Positions 1 through 6,292 of a stretch of DNA of 9,554 nucleotides are shown one piece after another. Both the position numbers and the translations under genes were made by a program. The stretch is from Candidatus Parcubacteria bacterium (GTDB lineage: Bacteria > Patescibacteriota > Minisyncoccia > Minisyncoccales > Minisyncoccaceae), in NCBI GenBank assembly GCA_017992335.1, contig JAGOOU010000018.1, forward strand, positions 1 to 9,554. Direction: 5' to 3'. The notes under the pieces are model-generated. The model had not been told where the DNA came from and ran no database searches. It saw only the letters and a list, made by a program, of their open reading frames with translations. How positions within the stretch are numbered: the stretch's first letter is position 1; each line of letters opens with the position of its first letter.

Positions 1-912
1 TTTACTTTAATAGAAATACTAGTGGTGATTGTTGTAATCGGAGTTCTTTCTGCGTTTATTCTTGTTGGTATGACCTCTATTACTAATAGCGCTAATATTA
101 CTAAATCCAAAGCGTTCTCTGAGTCTTTGAGAAATTCTTTATTGGGTAGTATTATTTCTGAATGGAAATTTAATGGAACAGGGGTTGCTGACGGTGGGAT
201 AGTTAATTCTTCTTATCTCCAAGATTCTTGGAGCGGAAACACTCTTTCTACCAATGGCACTGTTTATGTAAAATCAGATTGCATTAATAATTCTTGTTTA
301 AATTTAAACAATGGAGGAACAGCATACCTTCATTCAAGTGCAGCAACTTTAAATCCTGGTACTGGTAATTTTACTATTCACGGATGGGTATTTGCAACAG
401 ATTATACTTATCCAAGAGTTCGTTTTTCTATTGGTAACTATACATCAGCTGACAATGTTCCTGTTTGGGGTATAGATGATACTTATTATTCCAATGGCAT
501 TGGGATTATTTTTGCGGACGGAATAAATAAGGCGAGAGGCAATTTAATTTGTGATAATGGATATAGGCCAATAGATACTAAAAATAAGTGGACCCATATG
601 ACAATTATATTTAATAGAAGTGATGGAAAAGCTTATGCATATATTAATGGCGTGAAACAATCCAATTCTTTTGATATCTCTACGGTGACTGGTGATGTTA
701 AAAATAATATAATGTATATTGGTATTGTAGCCGGTTGGTTAATATATGGGTATGTTGATGAAATTATTTTATATAATAATATTATTCAATCTTCCCAAAT
801 CGAAGAAAATTATTATATTGGAATAAATAAATTATATAAAAACGACGGATTGAATAAAATAGAATATGGACAAAGATTAACAGAAATAAAAGATAATTTA
901 GCTAAGCAATGA
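1..912 (+). CDS. Type IV prepilin-like protein with LamG (concanavalin A-like) domain, 5'-truncated
   Basis: The frame is open from base 1 and begins with FTLIEILVV, the prepilin-peptidase methylation motif followed by the hydrophobic pilin helix. The gene therefore starts just outside the window; by alignment with the next gene, about 12 bases (four residues) are missing. The in-frame GTG at 22 lies inside the helix and is not a credible start. After about 45 pilin-type residues comes a roughly 200-residue LamG/lectin-like beta domain with a C-x4-C pair (DCINNSC), a GNFTIHGW strand, a KWTHM strand, the YINGVK turn and the closing VDEIILYNN strand. A charged helical tail follows (YYIGINKL...). 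Members of this class are exported, processed by PilD-type peptidase and assembled in or anchored at the cell surface; binding of sugars or proteins is inferred from the fold. It overlaps the next paralog by 4 bases (ATGA). Confident about architecture, not about ligand. Confidence 0.85.
   Translation, partial: FTLIEILVVIVVIGVLSAFILVGMTSITNSANITKSKAFSESLRNSLLGSIISEWKFNGTGVADGGIVNSSYLQDSWSGNTLSTNGTVYVKSDCINNSCLNLNNGGTAYLHSSAATLNPGTGNFTIHGWVFATDYTYPRVRFSIGNYTSADNVPVWGIDDTYYSNGIGIIFADGINKARGNLICDNGYRPIDTKNKWTHMTIIFNRSDGKAYAYINGVKQSNSFDISTVTGDVKNNIMYIGIVAGWLIYGYVDEIILYNNIIQSSQIEENYYIGINKLYKNDGLNKIEYGQRLTEIKDNLAKQ
76..113 (+). repeat. 38-bp direct repeat, copy 1 (pilin N-terminal coding region)
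   Basis: These 38 bases are identical, synonymous positions included, to 996-1033 in the neighbouring paralog (offset 920). They encode SITNSANITKSKA, just after the pilin transmembrane helix. The 75 coding bases before the repeat carry 16 differences between the two genes, so the identity has a sharp left border. Confidence 0.9.
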
Positions 913-1793
913 ATAAATCATTCACCTTAATTGAAATATTAGTAGTAATTGTTGTTATCGGAATCCTTTCTGCCTTTGTTTTGGTTGGAATGAGTTCTAT
1001 TACTAATAGCGCTAATATTACTAAATCCAAAGCTTTTTCTAATTCATTAAAAAATACTTTAATAACTGATGTTATAGGGGAATGGAAGTTGAACGAAGGA
1101 ACAGGAACAAACGCTTATGATTCGTGGAAATCTAACAACGGAACACTATATGGAACTCCATCCTGGGTTGATACCAACTGTATTTCTGCTAAGTGTATTG
1201 AATTCGATGGCGCAGATGATTATGTTAGGGTTGATGATAATGATTCTTTAGACACTACAGGAGATTATACTATTGCTTTTTGGGCCTATAACAACACTGG
1301 ATCAAAAACATATCCAACTCTTTTTAATAGAAGAGGACAATCAGCAACTAATGGTTTCTTTTGGTGTTACACAGAGAACTCAGGAGGCTACGACGATATA
1401 AGATATCAATATTCTAATGGTGTTAATTATGCTTCAGTAAATTTTCAAAATATCTTAACTGCCTATAAATGGACTTATCTTGCTTTTGTCTTTACTAATT
1501 CAAACAAAACACTTAAGTTATATAAAAATGGATTATATACTAATGATCCAAAAATCCTAACCAATGCAATGCCTGTTGTAGAGGGCAATCTCTTTATTGG
1601 AGTATACAGTGGCTCTACTGCTTCTTATACTTTTAAGGGAAAAATTGAAGATTTTATAATTTTTAATAACGCATTACCCACAACTTTAATAAAACAAGAA
1701 TATTATGCTGGGATAAATAAGCTTTTATCTAATAGATTAATAGAAAAACAAGAATATATGGCTAAAATCAAAGAATTATTAGCCAATAACTAG
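909..1793 (+). CDS. Type IV prepilin-like protein with LamG (concanavalin A-like) domain
   Basis: A complete 294-residue paralog of the preceding gene. The N terminus MNKSFTLIEILVV gives a four-residue leader, then the pilin FTLIE motif with the conserved Glu at +5 of the mature protein, then a hydrophobic helix to about residue 30. The residue before the predicted cleavage site is Ser, where Gly is usual. A LamG domain spans about residues 55-270: GEWKLNEGTG, a C-x4-C pair (NCISAKC), CIEFDGADDYVRV, TIAFWAY, KWTYLAFVF, LYKNGLY and GKIEDFIIFNNAL. It ends in a charged tail (YYAGINKL...) also seen in the first gene. The start ATG overlaps the upstream stop (ATGA) and no Shine-Dalgarno is visible, so translational coupling is likely. 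A terminator follows 20 bases after the stop. The role is probably surface attachment or a minor pilin; the ligand is unknown. Confidence 0.87.
   Translation: MNKSFTLIEILVVIVVIGILSAFVLVGMSSITNSANITKSKAFSNSLKNTLITDVIGEWKLNEGTGTNAYDSWKSNNGTLYGTPSWVDTNCISAKCIEFDGADDYVRVDDNDSLDTTGDYTIAFWAYNNTGSKTYPTLFNRRGQSATNGFFWCYTENSGGYDDIRYQYSNGVNYASVNFQNILTAYKWTYLAFVFTNSNKTLKLYKNGLYTNDPKILTNAMPVVEGNLFIGVYSGSTASYTFKGKIEDFIIFNNALPTTLIKQEYYAGINKLLSNRLIEKQEYMAKIKELLANN
996..1033 (+). repeat. 38-bp direct repeat, copy 2 (pilin N-terminal coding region)
   Basis: Exact copy of 76-113 in the same reading frame of the second pilin-LamG gene. Divergence resumes at base 1034. It may mark recombination or gene conversion between the tandem paralogs. 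Confidence 0.9.
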
Positions 1794-1796
1794 GAT

Positions 1797-1806
1797 TTGT
1801 GGACAA
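1797..1806. repeat. TTGTGGACAA decamer (also at 1924-1933)
   Basis: The decamer TTGTGGACAA occurs just after the stop of the second pilin gene and again at 1924-1933, directly upstream of mraZ. It has TTGT/ACAA palindromic arms, and its complement contains TTGTCCACA, one base from the DnaA box TTATCCACA. The two copies bracket the whole mraZ control region. They may be outlying protein-binding sites; function is unproven. Confidence 0.4.
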
Positions 1807-1813
1807 ATTGGGG

Positions 1814-1839
1814 AAAACAGCCTTTCTGGGGCTGTTTTT
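1814..1839 (+). terminator. Rho-independent terminator after the pilin-LamG genes
   Basis: AAAACAGCC (1814-1822) pairs perfectly with GGCTGTTTT (1830-1838) around a 7-base loop, and the 3' arm runs into a T5 tract. It lies 20 bases after the stop of the second pilin gene and just before the mraZ promoter, separating the two transcription units. Confidence 0.8.
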
Positions 1840-1845
1840 AAGTGG

Positions 1846-1874
1846 TTGACAAGTTTATAAAAGTGGAATAAAAT
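1846..1874 (+). promoter_or_regulatory. Sigma-70-type promoter of the mraZ-rsmH-ftsL-ftsI operon
   Basis: A perfect -35 TTGACA (1846-1851) is followed by a 17-base spacer and a -10 TAAAAT (1869-1874, five of six consensus bases). Transcription would start near 1881, leaving a leader of about 60 bases before the mraZ ATG at 1941. GTG-box motifs overlap and follow it, so repression by MraZ is likely. Confidence 0.75.
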
Positions 1875-1883
1875 GTATTCACA

Positions 1884-1913
1884 GTGTTAATAAGTGGGGA
1901 AAAGTGTGGAAAA
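1884..1913 (+). promoter_or_regulatory. Putative MraZ operator (three tandem GTG decamers)
   Basis: Three contiguous 10-base units, GTGTTAATAA, GTGGGGAAAA and GTGTGGAAAA, lie just after the predicted transcription start. Further GTGG units start at 1842 (touching the -35), 1863 (spacer) and 1926, spaced 21, 21, 10, 10 and 22 bases, which is close to whole helical turns. MraZ rings in other bacteria bind short GTGG/TGGG-type direct repeats at about 10-base period upstream of mraZ, so autoregulation is the natural reading. TGTGGAAAA (1905-1913) also fits a relaxed DnaA box on the complement, so binding by DnaA is an alternative. Confidence 0.6.
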
Positions 1914-1940
1914 CTAAGTTAAATTGTGGACAACTGCCTT

Positions 1941-2375
1941 ATGATGATAGGCCAATATAATTACAATTTAGACCCTAAGAAAAGATTAACCATTCCTACA
2001 AAGTTCAGAGGGGACTTAAGCGATGGCGCCATATTAACAAAAGGAGTTGATGGCTGCTTGTTTTTGTATCCTAAAAAGCAATGGGAAGAATTAGCAGAAA
2101 AGATAAGCACTCAACCATATATTACTCAATCTAATGTCAGAAGTATTAGCAGAGAAATCATTGCTCAAGCAATTGATGTAGGTTTAGATTCTTTAGGAAG
2201 AATCTTAATCCCTGATTATTTAAAAGAACACGCTAAGCTAGAAAGAAAAACTGTTATTGTTGGATTATACAATAGAGCTGAAATTTGGGATGAAGAAGAA
2301 TGGAAAAAATACAACGAGAAGAATGAAACTAAAATGAAAGAAATTACAGAAGGATTAAAAGAATTAGGAATATAG
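1941..2375 (+). CDS. mraZ: Transcriptional regulator MraZ
   Basis: A 144-residue protein, the usual MraZ length. Two SpoVT-AbrB-type half-domains each carry the signature DxxxR: LDPKKRLTIP (D11-R15) and LDSLGRILIP (D83-R87). MraZ forms ring oligomers that bind direct repeats upstream of its own gene and control the division and cell-wall cluster. The start is placed at ATG 1941, giving MMIGQYNYNLD, which aligns with the family N terminus M-F-IGEY. The upstream in-frame GTG at 1926 lies inside the operator-like repeats and would add five residues foreign to the family. ATG 1944 is a close alternative. No Shine-Dalgarno precedes the start. It is first in an operon with rsmH, whose ATG follows its stop after one base. 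Confidence 0.95.
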   Translation: MMIGQYNYNLDPKKRLTIPTKFRGDLSDGAILTKGVDGCLFLYPKKQWEELAEKISTQPYITQSNVRSISREIIAQAIDVGLDSLGRILIPDYLKEHAKLERKTVIVGLYNRAEIWDEEEWKKYNEKNETKMKEITEGLKELGI

Positions 2376-2376
2376 T

Positions 2377-3222
2377 ATGCACATTCCAGTTCTTTTAAGA
2401 GAAACAATAGAATATTTGGATGTTAAAGACAATGAAAACTATATTGACTGCACTTTAAACGGAGGAGGACATACAAGAGAGATATTAAAAAGAACGAATG
2501 GAAAAGTATTGGGTATAGAACTCGACCCAGAGATCTTTAAAAAAATTAAAAACGAAAACATTAAAAGATTAATTCCTATTAATGACAATTACGCTAATTT
2601 GAAAAAAATAGTTGAAACAAATGATTTTAAAAATGTACAAGGAATATTATTTGATGTAGGAATGTCATCATTTCACGTTGATGAAAGTAAAAAAGGATTT
2701 AGTTTCTTAAAAGACGAACTTCTATCAATGAGTTATTCTGAAGAAAAGACTGCTGAAGAGATTGTCAATAATTATTCCTTTAAAGATTTAGAAAGAATAA
2801 TTAAAGAATACGGAGAAGAAAGATTTGCTAGAAAAATTGCAGAAGAAATAGTTAAAAGAAGACCAATTAAAACAACTTTCCAATTAGTAGAAGCGATTAG
2901 AAAAGCAGTGCCCAATAGTTATCAAAGAGGAAAAATACATTTTGCCACAAGAACATTTCAAGCATTAAGAATAGAAACTAATCAAGAATTAGAAAATTTA
3001 AAAAATGCTTTGCCACAAGCATTAGAAATATTAGAAAAAGGAGGAAGGTTAGTAGCCATTTCCTTCCACTCCTTAGAAGATAGAATTATTAAAAATTTCT
3101 TCAAAAGTCGAAAAGAAGAAATTCAATTATTAACCACAAAGCCGGTTTTGCCTGATGAATTAGAGATTAAATCTAATCCTCGGGCAAGATCAGCTAAATT
3201 AAGAGCTATTAAAAAATTATGA
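2377..3222 (+). CDS. rsmH: 16S rRNA (cytosine1402-N4)-methyltransferase RsmH (MraW)
   Basis: A 281-residue SAM-dependent methyltransferase that acts on C1402 of 16S rRNA in the decoding centre; it is shorter than the roughly 310 residues of most homologs. Visible family blocks are HIPVLLRETIEYL (2-14), the SAM loop DCTLNGGGHT (24-33), GIELD (46-50), FDVGMSS, KGFSF, YGEERFARKIA, IHFATRTFQALRI (IHPATRTFQALRI is usual) and ISFHSLEDRIIK (228-239). One oddity: the block usually reading LDMRMD is here LSMSYS (116-121), losing its charged residues. A TTAGGAAT stretch in the mraZ 3' end may serve as a weak ribosome-binding site. Its stop TGA overlaps the ATG of the next gene. Position between mraZ and an ftsL-like gene is classic for this family. 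Confidence 0.95.
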   Translation: MHIPVLLRETIEYLDVKDNENYIDCTLNGGGHTREILKRTNGKVLGIELDPEIFKKIKNENIKRLIPINDNYANLKKIVETNDFKNVQGILFDVGMSSFHVDESKKGFSFLKDELLSMSYSEEKTAEEIVNNYSFKDLERIIKEYGEERFARKIAEEIVKRRPIKTTFQLVEAIRKAVPNSYQRGKIHFATRTFQALRIETNQELENLKNALPQALEILEKGGRLVAISFHSLEDRIIKNFFKSRKEEIQLLTTKPVLPDELEIKSNPRARSAKLRAIKKL

Positions 3223-3515
3223 GCCCAAAGAAAAAAGAAAAACTATTATCAATTTCATTAATATCATTATCTGCTATTCTTATTGGAATTTACATGTTCC
3301 AAACCATTGATTCAGGAAGAACTAATTATTTAATCAATGAAAAAGAAAGCGAATTGGTTTTACTTGAAGAAGAAACAAGTGATCTTAAATTAGCTGTTTC
3401 AAAAACTTCCAATCTTAATAATCTTGAAGAAAAAGTAAAGGAAATGGGATATGCAAAGATGGGAAAGATTGACTTTATTAATATTTCTTCTTCATCTGTT
3501 GCTATTAATGATTAA
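3219..3515 (+). CDS. ftsL: FtsL-like division protein (bitopic, coiled coil)
   Basis: A 98-residue protein with a short basic cytoplasmic N terminus (SPKKKEK), one transmembrane helix (about residues 9-28), then a Glu/Leu-rich segment predicted to be an extracytoplasmic coiled coil (about 36-75, containing KESELVLLEEETSDL), and a short tail. FtsL pairs with DivIC/FtsB-type partners and activates the septal transglycosylase and transpeptidase. Sequence conservation in this family is poor, so the call rests on topology, size and position between rsmH and ftsI. It overlaps rsmH by 4 bases (ATGA) and is separated from ftsI by 2 bases. DivIC/FtsB-type septum initiator is the main alternative. Confidence 0.75.
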   Translation: MSPKKKEKLLSISLISLSAILIGIYMFQTIDSGRTNYLINEKESELVLLEEETSDLKLAVSKTSNLNNLEEKVKEMGYAKMGKIDFINISSSSVAIND

Positions 3516-3517
3516 TT

Positions 3518-5221
3518 ATGGCAAATCTTCGAGCTAACATTATTCTTTTTATAATCTTTCTAATTGGCGGAATACTCTTATCCCGCCTTTTTTCTTTGCA
3601 AATTCTTGATAATAAGTTCTATAAAGCCCAAGCAGCAGGACAGCAAAACCAAATAATCGAAGAAGAAGGGAAAAGGGGAGACGTATTTTTCAGTGGAGGA
3701 GAAATTCTTGCTATGACTAAAGATGCCCCATATATTTTCATTTCTCCTGAAGAAATACAAGAAAAAGAAAAAACAGCTGATAAATTATCTGAACTAACTG
3801 GATTAAACAAACAAGAATTAATCAGTAGAATGAATGTTGAAGGAAGCTTCTATGATGTTATTATAAAAGAAGCTGATGATGATTTAGCAAATAAGATTGA
3901 AAAAGCCGAATTAAAAGGAGTTCATATTGGGTATAATAAGAAAAGATATTATCCTAATGAAACAATGGCTTCAAAGGTAATTGGATTTATTAATACTGAA
4001 GGAAAAGGACAATACGGAATAGAAGGGTATTATGATGAACAAATAAAAGGATTAATTAAAACTCAAAAAAAGCAGAACAATCCATGGAACTTTATTTTCT
4101 CTTCTTCAGGAAGTGAATCTTTAGACGGAGCATCGTTAACTCTTACCCTTGATTACAATATTCAATACATGGCTGAGAAGCTAATCAAGCAAGGAGTAAA
4201 AGATTACAAAGCCAAAGGAGGACAAATTATTGTTATGGATCCATATACAGGACAAATAATTGCTATGGCTGATTATCCTAATTATAATCCCAATGATTAC
4301 AAAAATGTATCTTATGAAGTTTTTCAAAATAATACTATAGAAAAACTATTCGAACCTGGCTCTATTTTCAAGCCAATTACTATGTCTACTGCTTTGAATG
4401 AAAATCTTGTTACTGCTGATACTCCTTTTAATGATGATAAAGGATGTATTGTTTATGATAAGTATAAAGTGTGCAACTTCTCGGAAAAAACCTATGGCCA
4501 GACAACAATGACTGGAATCTTAGAAAAATCAATTAATACTGGCGTTATTTACGTTGAAGGACTTATTGGACACAAAAATTTTCTTGAATATATTGATAGT
4601 TATGGATTATTTAAAAAAACAGGAATTGATTTGTCTGGAGAAGTATATTCAAGTAATGCAGAATTAAAAAATTCTTTGAACACGAAAATAGAGGTTAATT
4701 TTGCAACTGCTTCTTTTGGCCAAGGAATCAGTACAACCCCAATTCAAATGGCCACTGCTTTTTCAGTTATTGCTAATGGAGGAACATTAATTAAGCCATA
4801 TATTGTTAAAGAAATTTCTAATAATGAAAAAACAGAAACAACTCAAACAACTATTGTTAAGGAAAACATTATTTCTAAAGAAACATCTCAAGAATTAACA
4901 AAAATGCTAGTTAGTGTTGTTGAGAATGGTTTTGGTAAAAGAGGGAAAGTAGATGGCTACTATATTGCTGCTAAAACAGGAACATCTGAAGTTCCTTGGT
5001 CATATTTAGGAGAAAATAAAAAAGGTTATTCTAATGAAACATGGCAATCTTTCTTGGGCTTTGCTCCAGCATATAATCCTAAATTTGTTGCCTTGGTAAA
5101 GCTTGATAGTCCAGAGACATTAACTTCTGAATATTCTGCTGGCCCTATTTTCCATGACATAGCTGAATACATTTTAAAATACTGGCAAATAGAGCCAGAT
5201 ATAGTAGACAAAGAAAAATAA
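3518..5221 (+). CDS. ftsI: Septal peptidoglycan transpeptidase, class B penicillin-binding protein (FtsI/PBP2)
   Basis: A 567-residue class B PBP that cross-links septal peptidoglycan on the outer face of the membrane. One N-terminal transmembrane helix (about 7-27) is followed by a pedestal/dimerisation domain starting at RGDVFFSGGEILA (about 53-65; RGxIxDRNGxxLA is usual). The transpeptidase domain keeps all three active-site motifs: SxxK as SIFK (S282 nucleophile, K285), SxN as SIN (338-340) and KTG (486-488) followed by TS. No PASTA domain is present at the C terminus. It is last in the mraZ operon and has no clear Shine-Dalgarno. It ends 20 bases before a tRNA gene, whereas in larger clusters mraY and mur genes follow. 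FtsI rather than an elongation PBP2 is chosen from the neighbours. Confidence 0.92.
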   Translation: MANLRANIILFIIFLIGGILLSRLFSLQILDNKFYKAQAAGQQNQIIEEEGKRGDVFFSGGEILAMTKDAPYIFISPEEIQEKEKTADKLSELTGLNKQELISRMNVEGSFYDVIIKEADDDLANKIEKAELKGVHIGYNKKRYYPNETMASKVIGFINTEGKGQYGIEGYYDEQIKGLIKTQKKQNNPWNFIFSSSGSESLDGASLTLTLDYNIQYMAEKLIKQGVKDYKAKGGQIIVMDPYTGQIIAMADYPNYNPNDYKNVSYEVFQNNTIEKLFEPGSIFKPITMSTALNENLVTADTPFNDDKGCIVYDKYKVCNFSEKTYGQTTMTGILEKSINTGVIYVEGLIGHKNFLEYIDSYGLFKKTGIDLSGEVYSSNAELKNSLNTKIEVNFATASFGQGISTTPIQMATAFSVIANGGTLIKPYIVKEISNNEKTETTQTTIVKENIISKETSQELTKMLVSVVENGFGKRGKVDGYYIAAKTGTSEVPWSYLGENKKGYSNETWQSFLGFAPAYNPKFVALVKLDSPETLTSEYSAGPIFHDIAEYILKYWQIEPDIVDKEK

Positions 5222-5232
5222 TATGATAATAT
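5221..5232 (+). repeat. 12-bp direct repeat flanking the tRNA gene (other copy 5331-5342)
   Basis: ATATGATAATAT occurs at 5221-5232, upstream of the tRNA, and at 5331-5342, downstream, where it contains the ATG of the exchanger gene. The offset is 110 bases. The sequence is low in complexity, so chance is possible, but the two copies neatly bracket the tRNA. Confidence 0.55.
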
Positions 5233-5241
5233 GTGATAATT

Positions 5242-5314
5242 GGCCCCATCGTCTAGCGGCCCAGGACACTAGGTTCTCATCCTAGAAACACCGGTCCAAA
5301 TCCGGTTGGGGTCA
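5242..5314 (+). tRNA. tRNA-Glu (anticodon CTC)
   Basis: A 73-base cloverleaf. The acceptor stem is GGCCCCA (5242-5248) with TGGGGTC (5307-5313), one G-T pair. The D arm GTCT...GGAC is typical of tRNA-Glu. The anticodon stem CTAGG/CCTAG encloses the loop TTCTCAT with anticodon CTC at 5276-5278, reading GAG. The T stem is ACCGG/CCGGT with loop TCCAAAT. The discriminator is A5314 and no CCA is encoded (CTT follows). Position 55 of the T loop is C (5296) where T is nearly universal. A weak upstream promoter candidate (TAGACA at 5205-5210, 16-base spacer, TAATAT) overlaps the ftsI 3' end; read-through from the mraZ operon is the alternative. Confidence 0.95.
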
Positions 5315-5332
5315 CTTAAAAAAAATAAAAAT

Positions 5333-6292
5333 ATGATAATATTTTATTCACTTGTATTCATTGCCTCCTGTCTCGTGTTCTATTTCTCAGGAGAGTTAAT
5401 TGTTAAAAGCTTAATTAAGGTAGCAAAATATCTTGGCTGGAAAGAATTCGTTCTTTCTTTTATTGTTATGGCTTTTGTTGCCTCTTTCCCTAATCTCTTT
5501 GTTGGAATTTCTTCTGCTTTACATGGAATTCCAGAACTTGCTTTTGGAGATATTATTGGAGGCAATCTAGTTGACTTAACTCTTGCTATTGGTTTAGCAG
5601 CCATGTTTGCAAAAAAGGGGATTCCTGCAAAAAGCAGAACTATTCAAGCAACTCTTTTCTTTACAATTATTGCTGCTGTATTGCCTCTTCTTTTAGCTTA
5701 TGATCATTATTTATCAAGAGGAGACGGAATAATCCTTATTCTATTCTTTATGCTTTATGTTGGCTGGCTCTTTTCTAAAAAAGAAAGGTTCACTAAAACC
5801 TGTGAAGAAGAAAAACCAAGAGTAAAAAGTTTCCACGGTTCCTTATCTGGAGTTTTCAAAATCTTTTTTGCCATAATTCTATTTGTTATTGCCTCAGAAG
5901 GGGTTGTTAGGTCAGCTACATTCTTTGCTCAAACTTTTAATTGGCCGCTTCTACTAATTGGACTTTTTGTTGTTGGATTAGGTAATTGTTTGCCAGAAAT
6001 ATTCTTTGCTGTTAGTTCAGCTAAAAATAATTATGGCTGGATGGTTTTAGGAGATTTAATGGGTGCTGTGGTTGCTCCTGCTACTCTTGTCTTAGGAATT
6101 GTAGCCTTAATCAGCCCCATTCACCTTAACGGCCTAGAATATTTAGCCATAGCAAGAATATTTATGTTTATCAGTATTTTATTCTTTTTCACTTTTATTA
6201 AAAACGATCAGAAAATAACTAAAAAAGAAGCGGTCTTTCTTATTCTCATATATATCTTTTTCATAATCTCTGAAGTCTTTGTTGGATTATAA
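5333..6292 (+). CDS. CaCA-superfamily cation exchanger (Na+/Ca2+ antiporter-like), divergent
   Basis: A 319-residue hydrophobic protein with about ten membrane segments and two inverted alpha-repeats, as in YrbG/NCX_Mj-type sodium-calcium exchangers. Repeat 1 has VASFPNL (49-55) and GDIIGGNLVD (72-81); repeat 2 has GNCLPEI (217-223) and GDLMGAVVAP (240-249). Key ligands are changed. The repeat-1 Glu is Asn54, the usual GSN is GGN with Asp81 at the usual Asn site, and in repeat 2 Glu222 is kept while Ser and Asp positions are Ala245 and Pro249. The fold is well supported; ion identity and even transport are uncertain. The start is ATG 5333, behind an A-rich leader; an in-frame TTG at 5306 lies inside the tRNA and is rejected. 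It may be co-transcribed with the tRNA. Confidence 0.8.
   Translation: MIIFYSLVFIASCLVFYFSGELIVKSLIKVAKYLGWKEFVLSFIVMAFVASFPNLFVGISSALHGIPELAFGDIIGGNLVDLTLAIGLAAMFAKKGIPAKSRTIQATLFFTIIAAVLPLLLAYDHYLSRGDGIILILFFMLYVGWLFSKKERFTKTCEEEKPRVKSFHGSLSGVFKIFFAIILFVIASEGVVRSATFFAQTFNWPLLLIGLFVVGLGNCLPEIFFAVSSAKNNYGWMVLGDLMGAVVAPATLVLGIVALISPIHLNGLEYLAIARIFMFISILFFFTFIKNDQKITKKEAVFLILIYIFFIISEVFVGL

Noticed and set aside
1926..1940. GTG start five codons upstream of the mraZ ATG
   Set aside because: It lies in the operator-like repeats and adds residues not found in MraZ proteins; ATG 1941 restores the family N terminus.
1794..1940. Replication origin, because of DnaA-box-like motifs
   Set aside because: There is no dnaA or dnaN nearby and no clear unwinding element; mraZ operator repeats explain the motifs better.
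3578..3810. Minus-strand frames inside ftsI
   Set aside because: They are antisense shadows of a well-supported gene, with no start signals or recognisable domains.
5306..5332. TTG start for the CaCA gene
   Set aside because: It begins inside the T arm of the tRNA gene; ATG 5333 gives a proper membrane-protein start.
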